Source of the DNA: Rickettsiales bacterium
GTDB taxonomy: Bacteria; Pseudomonadota; Alphaproteobacteria; Rickettsiales; UBA998
Assembly (NCBI GenBank): GCA_019749855.1
Contig: JAIEPI010000206.1
Coordinates: forward strand, 1-5,915
Reading direction: 5' to 3'
Length of the DNA stretch: 5,915 nt
Shown here piece by piece: positions 1-5,883 of this stretch; positions within the stretch are counted from its first letter, which is position 1, and every line of letters starts with the position of its first letter. The position numbers and the translations under genes are program-made. The notes below the pieces were generated by a model. The model was not told the DNA's origin and searched no databases. It worked only from the letters and a program-made list of their open reading frames with translations.

Positions 1-1
1 A

Positions 2-253
2 AACTCGGTGCGCCAGATGGTGACGCTGGCCAACCTCACGCGCACAGGCTTTCAGCATGGCGATATTTCGACCCTGATGTCACCGCGCACCATCATTAAC
101 TGGGCGCAGAACATGTTGATTTTTGGCCACCGTGATCAGGCGTTTGTGCTCAGCTATCTCAACAAATGTGATGATAGCGAAAAGCCATTGATCGCCGAGT
201 ATTATCAGCGCGTGTTTGATGTAGCGCTGCCTGAATTGGTGATGGGAGCGTAG
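2..253 (+). CDS. cobS: Cobaltochelatase subunit CobS, C-terminal 83 residues (5' end outside window)
   Basis: CobS is the AAA+ ATPase subunit of the aerobic cobaltochelatase CobNST, which inserts Co2+ into hydrogenobyrinic acid a,c-diamide in the cytoplasm. Only the C-terminal part is present: the reading frame is already open at base 2 (N-S-V-R-Q-M) and ends at TAG 251-253. The visible segment carries the conserved CobS tail, including MSPRTIINWAQN, then LNKCDD and AEYYQRVF, which match my memory of alphaproteobacterial CobS well. The Walker motifs lie upstream of the window and cannot be checked. The usual partner gene cobT does not follow directly; a 47-residue membrane ORF begins 5 nt after the stop. 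CobS/CobT-like pairs also occur in bacteria without a full cobalamin pathway, so cobalamin synthesis should not be inferred from this fragment alone. A related MoxR-type AAA+ ATPase is the alternative, but less likely. Confidence 0.88.
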   Translation, partial: NSVRQMVTLANLTRTGFQHGDISTLMSPRTIINWAQNMLIFGHRDQAFVLSYLNKCDDSEKPLIAEYYQRVFDVALPELVMGA

Positions 254-258
254 CGCCT

Positions 259-402
259 ATGTCCGGCGCAGCCATTGCCATTTTTATCGTCATCGCATTT
301 TTTGCGCTGCGCTTCATTACGGGGTTAATCGGCCTCATCGTGAAGCTGGCGCTGATCGCCGCGCTCATCATTGGCTTTATGCTGTGGAAACAAGCCGCCT
401 GA
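259..402 (+). CDS. Small hydrophobic membrane protein, 47 aa, unknown function
   Basis: This short ORF starts at ATG 259 and ends at TGA 400-402. The product is almost entirely hydrophobic from residue 4 to 43 (Ile, Leu, Ala, Phe, Val, Gly), interrupted only by Arg18 and Lys29, and it ends in LWKQAA. It can form one long or two short membrane-spanning helices, so it probably sits in the inner membrane. A possible ribosome binding site, GGGAG, lies at 244-248 inside the end of cobS, about 10 nt before the ATG. The 5-nt gap to cobS suggests co-transcription and coupled translation. I do not recognise the family. Third-position choices look like those of the neighbouring genes, which supports real coding, but an ORF this short could still be spurious or the remnant of something longer. 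No function can be assigned. Confidence 0.6.
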   Translation: MSGAAIAIFIVIAFFALRFITGLIGLIVKLALIAALIIGFMLWKQAA

Positions 403-411
403 GTGTGTCTA

Positions 412-438
412 TCGCTGGGTCGTTGTAACTCTCAGCGA
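412..438. terminator. Weak inverted repeat between converging genes, possible terminator
   Basis: TCGCTGGG at 412-419 can pair with CTCAGCGA at 431-438, giving an 8-bp stem with one G·U pair and an 11-nt loop. It lies just after the 47-aa membrane ORF and includes the TGA stop of the converging minus-strand gene. There is no T tract on either side, so it is not a classical intrinsic terminator. Its only support is the position between two converging transcripts. Confidence 0.25.
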
Positions 439-1295
439 CCGCGGCCTGCAGGGCGGTAATCACCGATAGAAGTTGTGCCGGTATCCCCTGTGTGCTCTAT
501 CAGGTTCCCAGGTTTTTTGCCCATTAAATCATATATCTCGCGTACCGTTAGCATCCATTTTTCCATATAGCCAAACAACGCATCGACATGTTTCCTCGAG
601 TTGATCGCCTCCGGTTTTTCGCAATTCCAAGAGTCATCAATCAGCGGTGTCACTTTGTGAACATCACCACTTTCCAGAGCGTCTTTGAAATCATCGCCCA
701 ATTTATGACAATAGTAACCGACTAAACCACCAGTCGTACCAACAGCGACAAGGTAAGCTAATTGTTTTTTGCCCATGTAAGGATCTTCTGAATCTATAGA
801 ATTGTGAGCATTCTGAATAAATGCCGCCCCAGCAAGACCCATGCCAATACTCTCTAATAACCTCCGCCGCGAAGGACCAACCCTATGCGGTTTTACAGAA
901 TCACTTGTACCTGCTTGCCCAGAATGTTGCTGGCGAGGCTGTTGTGCCGCGAGTTCATTGATGGCACTTTCAAGCTCTGGAATGTCTGCATAAGCAGCCG
1001 CAAACCCTTTTTCTGCCACGTAATACAAGGTTGCATTAATGCGGCGCAATTTCTCCGTTTCATCACGTGCCGCCTCAGGCGATGTGGCAGGTTCCTCTGA
1101 CACACCAAAGGCGCGGCCTAAGGCTCCAATAAGCCGCGGCTCGAACGATGGATCAAACCGGCTGCTGAATCTTTGCCCCTCAGGTGGGTGAATATGATTC
1201 TTCAACCATGTAAAATCCAGATTTTCTCTCTCGGCAAAGAAAGGCCGCTCCAAATAGCTCTCGAGGGCATCTTTCGGTTCCGTCGTATCGATCAT
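432..1295 (-). CDS. Uncharacterised protein with a central membrane hairpin, 287 aa
   Basis: I do not recognise this protein. I chose ATG at 1295-1293 because AGGA lies 3 nt upstream of it; a GTG at 1310 would add five residues and would read through that binding site. Residues 1-115 look soluble and rich in Glu/Arg/Ala (ESYLERPFF near 12-20, EKLRRINATLYYVAEKGFAA at 81-100). Residues 116-141 are a Gln/Ser/His-rich linker. Two hydrophobic stretches follow, about 149-163 and 178-196, separated by an acidic turn (SIDSEDPY). The first is preceded by SRRRLL (142-147), which resembles a twin-arginine motif but is far from the N terminus, so it more likely acts as a positive-inside anchor. The C-terminal 90 residues are again soluble, with YMEKWMLTVREIYDLMG near 243-259. 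A cytoplasm-facing inner-membrane protein is the simplest reading. Base composition is clearly more AT-rich than in lysA or argH, suggesting transfer. It lies 94 nt downstream of lysA on the same strand but may have its own promoter. Confidence 0.8.
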   Translation of the reverse strand: MIDTTEPKDALESYLERPFFAERENLDFTWLKNHIHPPEGQRFSSRFDPSFEPRLIGALGRAFGVSEEPATSPEAARDETEKLRRINATLYYVAEKGFAAAYADIPELESAINELAAQQPRQQHSGQAGTSDSVKPHRVGPSRRRLLESIGMGLAGAAFIQNAHNSIDSEDPYMGKKQLAYLVAVGTTGGLVGYYCHKLGDDFKDALESGDVHKVTPLIDDSWNCEKPEAINSRKHVDALFGYMEKWMLTVREIYDLMGKKPGNLIEHTGDTGTTSIGDYRPAGRGR

Positions 1296-1335
1296 ATTTC
1301 CTGGTCGCACGCGCTAAGCTCTCTCATGATGCATC

Positions 1336-1341
1336 ATTGTA
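1336..1341 (-). promoter_or_regulatory. Candidate -10 box (TACAAT) for the 432-1295 gene
   Basis: The minus strand reads TACAAT here, a 5/6 match to the sigma70 -10 consensus, about 40 nt upstream of the chosen ATG. It lies in the only AT-rich intergenic stretch of the window (about 1311-1392). No convincing -35 hexamer stands 16-18 nt upstream, which would fit a promoter that needs an activator. It borders a 12-bp palindrome, ATGATGCATCAT (1326-1337). Confidence 0.3.
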
Positions 1342-1378
1342 TGTGATTGCACAGTACAGAATTCTAAAGATAAATAAA

Positions 1379-1393
1379 TTAATGCTTTATTAA
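1379..1393. promoter_or_regulatory. Candidate CtrA box, TTAA-N7-TTAA
   Basis: Bases 1379-1393 read TTAATGCTTTATTAA, an exact TTAA-N7-TTAA, the known binding motif of the alphaproteobacterial response regulator CtrA. The right half-site overlaps the lysA stop codon and the left half lies in the intergenic space, 84 to 98 nt upstream of the ATG of the 432-1295 gene. If the TACAAT box at 1336-1341 is the -10 element, the site is centred about 55-60 nt upstream of the transcription start, a position compatible with activation. Eight fixed bases make a chance match in a window this size uncommon, but the local sequence is AT-rich, which raises the odds. Confidence 0.4.
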
Positions 1394-2661
1394 GATTTGG
1401 TGACAAGCCACTCGGGAATCTGGTCACGGCTGAGCAGGGTTTCTATGGCGGGGCGCTCGCGCACCACGGCCCAGTTGGTGCCATTGACCAGCACTTCCGG
1501 CACTAATGGGCGGGCATTATAAGTGCCGCTCATCACTGCCCCGTAGGCCCCCGCCGAGCGAAATGCCACGAGGTCACCGCAATCCAGCGGCGGCAGCAGG
1601 CGGCCACTGGCGAAGATATCGCTGGTTTCACACACCGGCCCCACAATATCGGCAGGCGTGGCTATGTGTTGGGACTCGATCACGGGGATAATGTCGTGAT
1701 GCGCGTTATACAGCGACGGGCGCAGCAGATCATTCATCGCGGCGTCCACAATCACAAAACGCCGCCCTGCGCTCTCTTTCTCGTAAATCACTTGCGCAAT
1801 CAAAACACCGGCATTGCCGACAATCAGGCGGCCTGGCTCGAACACATATTCAGCGTCAAATCCCGCAAACACTTCTTGCACCATCGTCCCGTAAGCAGTG
1901 GGCAGGGGCGGCGAGGCGGCGTCCGTATCGTAGGGGATGCCAAGGCCGCCACCCAGATCAATCACGCGCAGATCTATGCCGCTGGCGCGCATCTCCGCCA
2001 CCAGCTCGCGCACGCGGGTGAACGCCAGCCGGAACGGCTCAAGCGAGGTAAGCTGCGAGCCGATATGCACCGACACCCCGCGCAGGTGCACATGCGGCAT
2101 GGCATCAGCGCGGCGCAGAAAATCCCGCGCATCATTCCATGCAATGCCAAACTTGCTTTCCTTCTGGCCGGTCGAGATTTTCGCGTGCGTATGCGGCACC
2201 ACGTCAGGGTTCACACGCAGCGCCACAGGGGCGCGCACGCCCATGTCGCCCGCCACTGCATTGAGCAGTTCCAATTCCGGCAATGATTCGACATTGAACT
2301 GGAAAATCGCCTGCGAGAGCGCGTATTGCATCTCAGCGCGGGTTTTGCCGACGCCGGAAAACACGATCTGATCAGCACGCATGCCGGAAGCCAGCGCGAG
2401 GCGGATCTCGCCTTCCGACACCACATCACAGCCGGCACCTGCCTGCGCAAGCGTCGCCAGCACAGCGCGGTTGCTGTTGGCTTTCGCCGCATAGCAGATG
2501 CGCGGGTTCAGCGCCGCCAGCCCGTCACGAAACACGGCAAGATGGCGCAGTAATGTGGCGGTGGAATAGCAGTAAAACGGCGTACCGACGGCCTGCGCGA
2601 TGGCCGCAATGGAGACTCCCTCGGCATGCAGCGTGCCGGATTGATAGGCGAAATGATCCAC
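1390..2661 (-). CDS. lysA: Diaminopimelate decarboxylase LysA, 423 aa
   Basis: LysA decarboxylates meso-2,6-diaminopimelate to L-lysine in the cytoplasm, the last step of lysine synthesis, using pyridoxal phosphate. The protein is a full-length fold-III (alanine racemase-like) PLP decarboxylase. It shows the PLP lysine K60 in CYAAKANSN, GCDVVSEGE at 78-86, HTHAKISTGQKESKFGI at 157-173, HIGSQ at 199-203 whose His stacks on the cofactor, the phosphate-binding GGGLG at 237-241, EPGR at 275-278, the active-site C344 in GPVCETSD, and GAYG at 371-374. The start is GTG at 2661-2659, whose first base is the last base of the upstream lptM stop (TAGTG), so translation is probably coupled. GGGAG lies about 7 nt before the GTG. 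It forms an operon with argH and lptM. No lysine riboswitch is visible, as expected for a gene inside an operon. GC content is very high in the sampled parts. Confidence 0.98.
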   Translation of the reverse strand: MDHFAYQSGTLHAEGVSIAAIAQAVGTPFYCYSTATLLRHLAVFRDGLAALNPRICYAAKANSNRAVLATLAQAGAGCDVVSEGEIRLALASGMRADQIVFSGVGKTRAEMQYALSQAIFQFNVESLPELELLNAVAGDMGVRAPVALRVNPDVVPHTHAKISTGQKESKFGIAWNDARDFLRRADAMPHVHLRGVSVHIGSQLTSLEPFRLAFTRVRELVAEMRASGIDLRVIDLGGGLGIPYDTDAASPPLPTAYGTMVQEVFAGFDAEYVFEPGRLIVGNAGVLIAQVIYEKESAGRRFVIVDAAMNDLLRPSLYNAHHDIIPVIESQHIATPADIVGPVCETSDIFASGRLLPPLDCGDLVAFRSAGAYGAVMSGTYNARPLVPEVLVNGTNWAVVRERPAIETLLSRDQIPEWLVTKS

Positions 2662-2840
2662 TACTTCACTCCCTGCGCGGCGCGGCCCTGATGCTGCGTT
2701 GGCTCGGAGCGCTCCTCTTTGGTGATTTGTGCGGGTGGGGTGAGATTGCCCTTGATGCCGCAGCCCGCCAGCGCTAGCAAACTAAGCACTGACAAAGCCA
2801 GCATACTGGTGGTTAAGGGGGAATACTTAGGTGAGTGCAT
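2661..2840 (-). CDS. lptM: LptM-type small outer-membrane lipoprotein, 59 aa
   Basis: This short gene runs from ATG 2840 to TAG 2663-2661. The product has a signal peptide (MHSPKY, then a hydrophobic core at about 13-25) ending in the lipobox LAGC with lipidated Cys27. The mature start CGIKGNLTPP matches the CG-[LI]-KG-x-L-x-x-P signature of the LptM (formerly YifL) lipoprotein family. The remainder is a short polar, probably disordered tail. In Escherichia coli LptM binds the LPS translocon LptDE and promotes correct disulfide formation in LptD. The gene overlaps the end of argH by 14 nt, with AAGGAA 5 nt before its ATG inside argH, and shares one base with the lysA start. An lptM-like gene immediately before lysA is a recurring arrangement in Proteobacteria. 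Because it is below 60 residues, a length-limited gene search would miss it. Confidence 0.9.
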   Translation of the reverse strand: MHSPKYSPLTTSMLALSVLSLLALAGCGIKGNLTPPAQITKEERSEPTQHQGRAAQGVK

Positions 2841-4245
2841 AGCGTTTCCTTGCTTCTATAATCGCTTGTTTCACACGCGTAGGCGCGGTGCCGCCCTCGG
2901 AGATGCGGCTGGCCACTGAGTGCTCAGCGCTCAACACCTGAAAAACATCCGCGGTGATGCGAGGCTCTACCGCCTGCATCTCGCTCAACGCTACCTGATG
3001 CAGCGCCATCTGGCCAACCTCAGCCAAACGCACGATACGTCCTGTCAGGTGGTGGGCTTGGCGGAAAGGAATCTGCAGCACGCGCACCAGCCAGTCGGCG
3101 AGATCGGTCGCCGTGGAATAGGCCGCTGACGCCGCCTCATGCATGCGTGTGGTGTCGGCTGTAAAATCAACCACCATGCCGCGCATCACCGGCAGGCACA
3201 ACGCCAGCGTTTGCGCGGCGTCAAACAGCGGCTCTTTATCTTCCTGCATATCCTTATTATAGGCCAGCGGCAGCGCCTTCATGGTGGTGAGCAGCGTCAC
3301 CAGATCACCGATCACCCGTCCCGTTTTTCCGCGCACCAGCTCGGCGGCGTCGGGGTTGCGCTTTTGTGGCATGATGGAGCTGCCGGTGGTGAACGCCTCG
3401 GAGAAACGGATGAAGCCAAACGGGGCGCTTGACCAGAGGACGAACTCCTCCGCCATGCGTGACAGGTTGACCGCGCAAATGGCCGCCGCTGCCAGATACT
3501 CCAGTGCAAAATCACGTGAACCGACCGCATCGAGTGAGTTGGCCATTGGCTGAGAAAATCCAAGCAATTTTGCCGTCATCTGCCGATCAATCGGGAATGA
3601 GGTGCCGGCCAGCGCCGCGGCACCGAGGGGTGATTCGTTCATGCGCGCGCGAGCATCCATGAAGCGGCCGCGATCACGCGCCAGCATCTCCACATACGCC
3701 ATTAAATGATGACCGAGCGTCACGGGTTGCGCTGTCTGTAAGTGGGTGAAGCCTGGCATCACGGTGGCGGCATGCTCCTCTGCGCGTGCCAGCAGAGCGG
3801 ATATCAAGGCGCTCAGCTGGGTAATCGCATGGTCGCAGGCTGCGCGCACATACAGGCGGAAGTCGGTAGCCACCTGATCGTTGCGTGAGCGTGCGGTGTG
3901 CAGCTTGCCCGCCACATCACCGATCAGCTCGGCGAGGCGATGCTCCACATGCATATGGATATCCTCCAGCGCCTCGCGCCAGACCATCTCGCCACGCTGA
4001 ATTTCACCCTCAATCTGCTGCAAACCTCGCACGATGGCCTCGCCCTCAGAGGCACTCAACATCCCCACCGCCTGCAGCATCGTCGCATGCGCGATGGAGC
4101 CTGCAATATCCTGCGCATACAGGGTGTGATCCACCGCTATTGAGGCGTTGATCTTCTGCATCCATTGGTCGGGCGCACGCTCATAATGCCCACCCCACAT
4201 GGGGTTTGCAGAATTCTCCTTGGCCGAATCCGTGTGTTTTGTCAT
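2827..4245 (-). CDS. argH: Argininosuccinate lyase ArgH, 472 aa
   Basis: ArgH cleaves argininosuccinate to arginine and fumarate, the last step of arginine synthesis, as a cytoplasmic homotetramer of the fumarase/aspartase superfamily. The three conserved regions are present: TARSRNDQ at 117-124, the segment FTHLQTAQP at 166-174 with the catalytic His168, and the signature loop GSSIMPQKRNP at 288-298 carrying the catalytic serine. The N terminus NPMWGGHY (14-21) is typical, as is the tail with EGGTAP near 450-455. Length is normal for the family. I chose ATG 4245-4243 because it gives the usual short lead before NPMWGG, but it has no clear ribosome binding site. ATGs at 4266 and 4263 lie 2 and 5 nt after AGGCGG and would add seven or six residues and overlap the divergent gene's start. 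argH is first in the argH–lptM–lysA operon. Confidence 0.97.
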   Translation of the reverse strand: MTKHTDSAKENSANPMWGGHYERAPDQWMQKINASIAVDHTLYAQDIAGSIAHATMLQAVGMLSASEGEAIVRGLQQIEGEIQRGEMVWREALEDIHMHVEHRLAELIGDVAGKLHTARSRNDQVATDFRLYVRAACDHAITQLSALISALLARAEEHAATVMPGFTHLQTAQPVTLGHHLMAYVEMLARDRGRFMDARARMNESPLGAAALAGTSFPIDRQMTAKLLGFSQPMANSLDAVGSRDFALEYLAAAAICAVNLSRMAEEFVLWSSAPFGFIRFSEAFTTGSSIMPQKRNPDAAELVRGKTGRVIGDLVTLLTTMKALPLAYNKDMQEDKEPLFDAAQTLALCLPVMRGMVVDFTADTTRMHEAASAAYSTATDLADWLVRVLQIPFRQAHHLTGRIVRLAEVGQMALHQVALSEMQAVEPRITADVFQVLSAEHSVASRISEGGTAPTRVKQAIIEARKRYALT

Positions 4246-4254
4246 AAAGGGGCC

Positions 4255-4854
4255 ATGACACATCATTTCCGCCTGTTACATCGCAGAAACCTTGCACTGG
4301 CAAGCCTTTTCTTGTGTCTGTGCGCTCCAATATCTGCAAACGCTGATTCCTATGGTGTTTTGCAGACTGTCGCGCCGCAGCAGGTTCCAGCGCTGCAGCT
4401 CATGCAAGCTGACAAGGCGGCGGCACAGTCGCAAGCGGATTGGCAGGGTCAGGTGGTGGTATTAAACTTCTGGGCCACCTGGTGCGCGCCCTGCGTTAAG
4501 GAGATGCCCTCACTCAATGCGCTGGCTAAACATTACGCGGGCAAGCCGGTATTGATCGTGCCCGCTGCACAGGATATCACTGGTTTTCTCACCATCAAAA
4601 CATTCTACCGCCGCCAGAAGCTGGACGCATTACCGTTGTTTTGGGACAAAGACACCGCCTCCTTTCAGGCGCTTGGTTTGAACGTGCTGCCCGCCTCCTT
4701 TGTTCTTGATCAAAAAGGTCAGATGATCGCGCGTGTGGATGGCACCTATGACTGGAACAGCGAGGAAATGCATCGCCTGATTGATGCGGCGCTCGCCGAG
4801 AAAAATCCCGCTGACGATAAACTCGCCGAGGATGAACACGCTCATAATGAATAA
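4255..4854 (+). CDS. TlpA-like periplasmic thiol-disulfide oxidoreductase, 199 aa
   Basis: This is an exported thioredoxin-fold protein of the TlpA/ResA type, which uses a Cys pair to reduce or rearrange disulfides in the periplasm; such proteins often serve cytochrome c or oxidase assembly. The start ATG 4255 follows AAAGGGG (4246-4252) and begins a clear signal peptide: basic FRLLHRR, a hydrophobic core at about 13-26, and a probable cut after SANA (30). The thioredoxin domain spans about 60-183. VVVLNFWATWCAPC (67-80) holds the redox pair C77 and C80, and Pro146 in VLPASFVLD is the expected cis-proline. A charged tail rich in Asp, Glu and His (185-199) ends the protein. The gene is divergent from argH with at most 9 nt between starts, and its end overlaps the GNAT gene. 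A TlpA homologue divergent from argH is, as I recall, common in Alphaproteobacteria. The exact substrate cannot be told. Confidence 0.92.
   Translation: MTHHFRLLHRRNLALASLFLCLCAPISANADSYGVLQTVAPQQVPALQLMQADKAAAQSQADWQGQVVVLNFWATWCAPCVKEMPSLNALAKHYAGKPVLIVPAAQDITGFLTIKTFYRRQKLDALPLFWDKDTASFQALGLNVLPASFVLDQKGQMIARVDGTYDWNSEEMHRLIDAALAEKNPADDKLAEDEHAHNE
4275..4303 (-). promoter_or_regulatory. Candidate argH operon promoter (TTGCCA-17-TGTAAC)
   Basis: On the minus strand TTGCCA (4303-4298) and TGTAAC (4280-4275) are separated by exactly 17 bp, matching the sigma70 consensus at 5/6 and 4/6 positions. The predicted transcription start near 4266-4268 is at the upstream argH ATGs and about 22 nt before the chosen ATG. 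The promoter lies wholly inside the signal-peptide codons of the divergent tlpA-like gene, as it must, because there is almost no intergenic space. Confidence 0.45.
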
Positions 4855-5341
4855 GCCATTCCCCCCGATTCAGGAAGTGCCATACGGTGGCGCGGAGTAT
4901 CAGCGTATGGTGGATTTCCGTGAGGAATGGATGCGTAAGCCCATGCGGCAAGTGATGCTGCCGGAGCATCTGGTGGACGACGCACAAAGCCTCCATTTCA
5001 GGGTGGAGGAGGACACGCGCCTCATCGGCTGTGTGCTGCTATTGGCGGAATCACCGACACGGGTGCGCCTGCGGCAACTGGTGGTGCATCCTGACTGGCG
5101 TGGGCGCGGGCTGGGCGCGCATCTGGTGCAGTTTTTCGAGCATAAGGCACAGGCGCTGGGGTTTGCTGAGGTTGTACTCAGTGGCCGTGAAACCGCCATC
5201 CCCTTTTATGAAAAGCTAGGCTATCACGCGGTCGGCGACACCTATTTATCCTATGGTATCCCGCATAAAAAAATGACTAAACAATGGTCGGGATGCCATG
5301 CTCAGGATAGTCGGACATTAAGTCACGGTAGGCCTGCGTAA
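4847..5341 (+). CDS. GNAT-family N-acetyltransferase, 164 aa
   Basis: The protein is a single GNAT domain that would transfer acetyl from acetyl-CoA to an unknown amine. Motif A is plain: RLRQLVVHPDWRGRGLGAHL (74-93), with the acetyl-CoA pyrophosphate loop RGRGLGA at 85-91. IPFYEKLGY (118-126) supplies the usual motif-B tyrosine (Tyr121), and GIPHKKM (137-143) is a C-terminal ending seen in several small GNATs. The N-terminal half (FREEWMRKPM, about 24-33) fits an acceptor-site helix. I chose ATG 4847, which overlaps the tlpA-like stop by 8 nt; an ATG at 4832 would add MNTLI, and neither has a well-spaced binding site, so coupled translation is likely. After residue 145 about 19 further residues (QWSGCHAQDS and on) run antisense through the end of the J-domain gene; they do not look like part of the fold. 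The substrate is unknown. Confidence 0.9.
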   Translation: MNKPFPPIQEVPYGGAEYQRMVDFREEWMRKPMRQVMLPEHLVDDAQSLHFRVEEDTRLIGCVLLLAESPTRVRLRQLVVHPDWRGRGLGAHLVQFFEHKAQALGFAEVVLSGRETAIPFYEKLGYHAVGDTYLSYGIPHKKMTKQWSGCHAQDSRTLSHGRPA

Positions 5342-5840
5342 TCGATTTAAAACGCTCCTCGGCATCCTTATCGGCGCGATTCACATCGGGATGGTATTGT
5401 TTCACTAATGCTTTGTAGCGCTTCTTAATGTCTTTGTGCGTGGTGGGATGTTCCATCTCCAGCTCATCCAGCGCCTTTTTCAGTTTACGCGGGATGGGCG
5501 GGGTCACGGGGGTGCGCTGCTTCATGCCGAGCGACATGAAACGCTCCAGCGCTTCCTGCAGACGCTCAGGCGACGCAGCGCCATTACCCCCCATGTACCA
5601 AGTGGGGCGGTGACCGGTGACCGCGTCCTTCATGTAGTCTTCAATTTCTTCGCGGCTCATGCCTTCAAAATAATTCCATGATTTGTTGTACTCACGCACA
5701 TGTTCCAAACAAAACCATAGATATTCTGGCGTTTCGCCCCGAGTTTTCGGTGCGCGGTGTGTACCATCCTGATGACATCCTGTGGCGGTACACGGATGGC
5801 CCGAGGGTGAAAACTCTTCTGTTGTCTTTCGGCGTGGCAT
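5277..5840 (-). CDS. J-domain co-chaperone with N-terminal zinc-binding segment, 187 aa
   Basis: The C-terminal part (about 123-179) is a J domain with its catalytic HPD tripeptide at 150-152 in LVKQYHPDVNR, followed by the helix ERFKSITQAYRDLM. Such domains stimulate the ATPase of a DnaK-type Hsp70. The N-terminal part has C17 and C22 (HPCTATGC), then C44 and H47 (WFCLEH), a likely zinc site, and the block EHVREYNKSWNYFEGMSREEIE (about 46-67), which I recall as typical of a conserved alphaproteobacterial DnaJ-like family of about 200 residues. It is not canonical DnaJ: there is no Gly/Phe region or four-repeat zinc finger, and the J domain is at the C terminus. I chose ATG 5840; the ATG at 5885 would overlap the divergent bolA start and add 15 residues outside the conserved region. 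No ribosome binding site precedes 5840, fitting a leaderless message. The end overlaps the GNAT gene tail by 65 nt. Confidence 0.93.
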   Translation of the reverse strand: MPRRKTTEEFSPSGHPCTATGCHQDGTHRAPKTRGETPEYLWFCLEHVREYNKSWNYFEGMSREEIEDYMKDAVTGHRPTWYMGGNGAASPERLQEALERFMSLGMKQRTPVTPPIPRKLKKALDELEMEHPTTHKDIKKRYKALVKQYHPDVNRADKDAEERFKSITQAYRDLMSDYPEHGIPTIV

Positions 5841-5846
5841 GGCACA

Positions 5847-5875
5847 ACTATGCGATTCAACACGCGTCAGGGCAA
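5847..5875 (-). promoter_or_regulatory. Candidate promoter of the J-domain gene (TTGCCC-17-CATAGT)
   Basis: On the minus strand TTGCCC (5875-5870) and CATAGT (5852-5847) are 17 bp apart, each a 4/6 match to the sigma70 consensus. Only six bases separate the -10 box from ATG 5840, so transcription would begin at or next to the A of the start codon, giving a leaderless mRNA. That agrees with the lack of a Shine-Dalgarno sequence. The -35 box overlaps the ribosome binding site of the divergent bolA-like gene. Confidence 0.4.
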
Positions 5876-5883
5876 GGGGTGTC

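Noticed and set aside
142..196. SRRRLL plus hydrophobic segment in the 432-1295 product as a Tat signal (positions are residues of that protein)
   Set aside because: The motif is about 142 residues from the N terminus, whereas Tat signals are N-terminal; no alternative start with a binding site was seen just before it.
1326..1337. 12-bp perfect palindrome ATGATGCATCAT near the -10-like box of the unknown gene, possible operator
   Set aside because: About one 12-bp palindrome is expected by chance in a window this long, and there is no second copy; position alone is not enough.
1373..1391. AATAAA/TTTATT inverted repeat downstream of lysA as a terminator
   Set aside because: A six-pair A/T-only stem with no T tract is too unstable; the CtrA-like motif explains the symmetry better.
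1666..2286. 206-codon open frame on the + strand opposite lysA
   Set aside because: It lies entirely antisense to a clear full-length lysA in GC-rich DNA, where long antisense frames are expected; the His/Arg/Gln-rich translation shows no domain.
4165..4254. Upstream extension of the tlpA-like frame (30 extra codons)
   Set aside because: It has no binding site, would bury the signal peptide, and lies antisense to the conserved N terminus of argH.
4595..4996. 133-codon minus-strand frame opposite the tlpA-like and GNAT genes
   Set aside because: Both plus-strand genes have clear motifs through this region; the antisense translation shows no recognisable feature.
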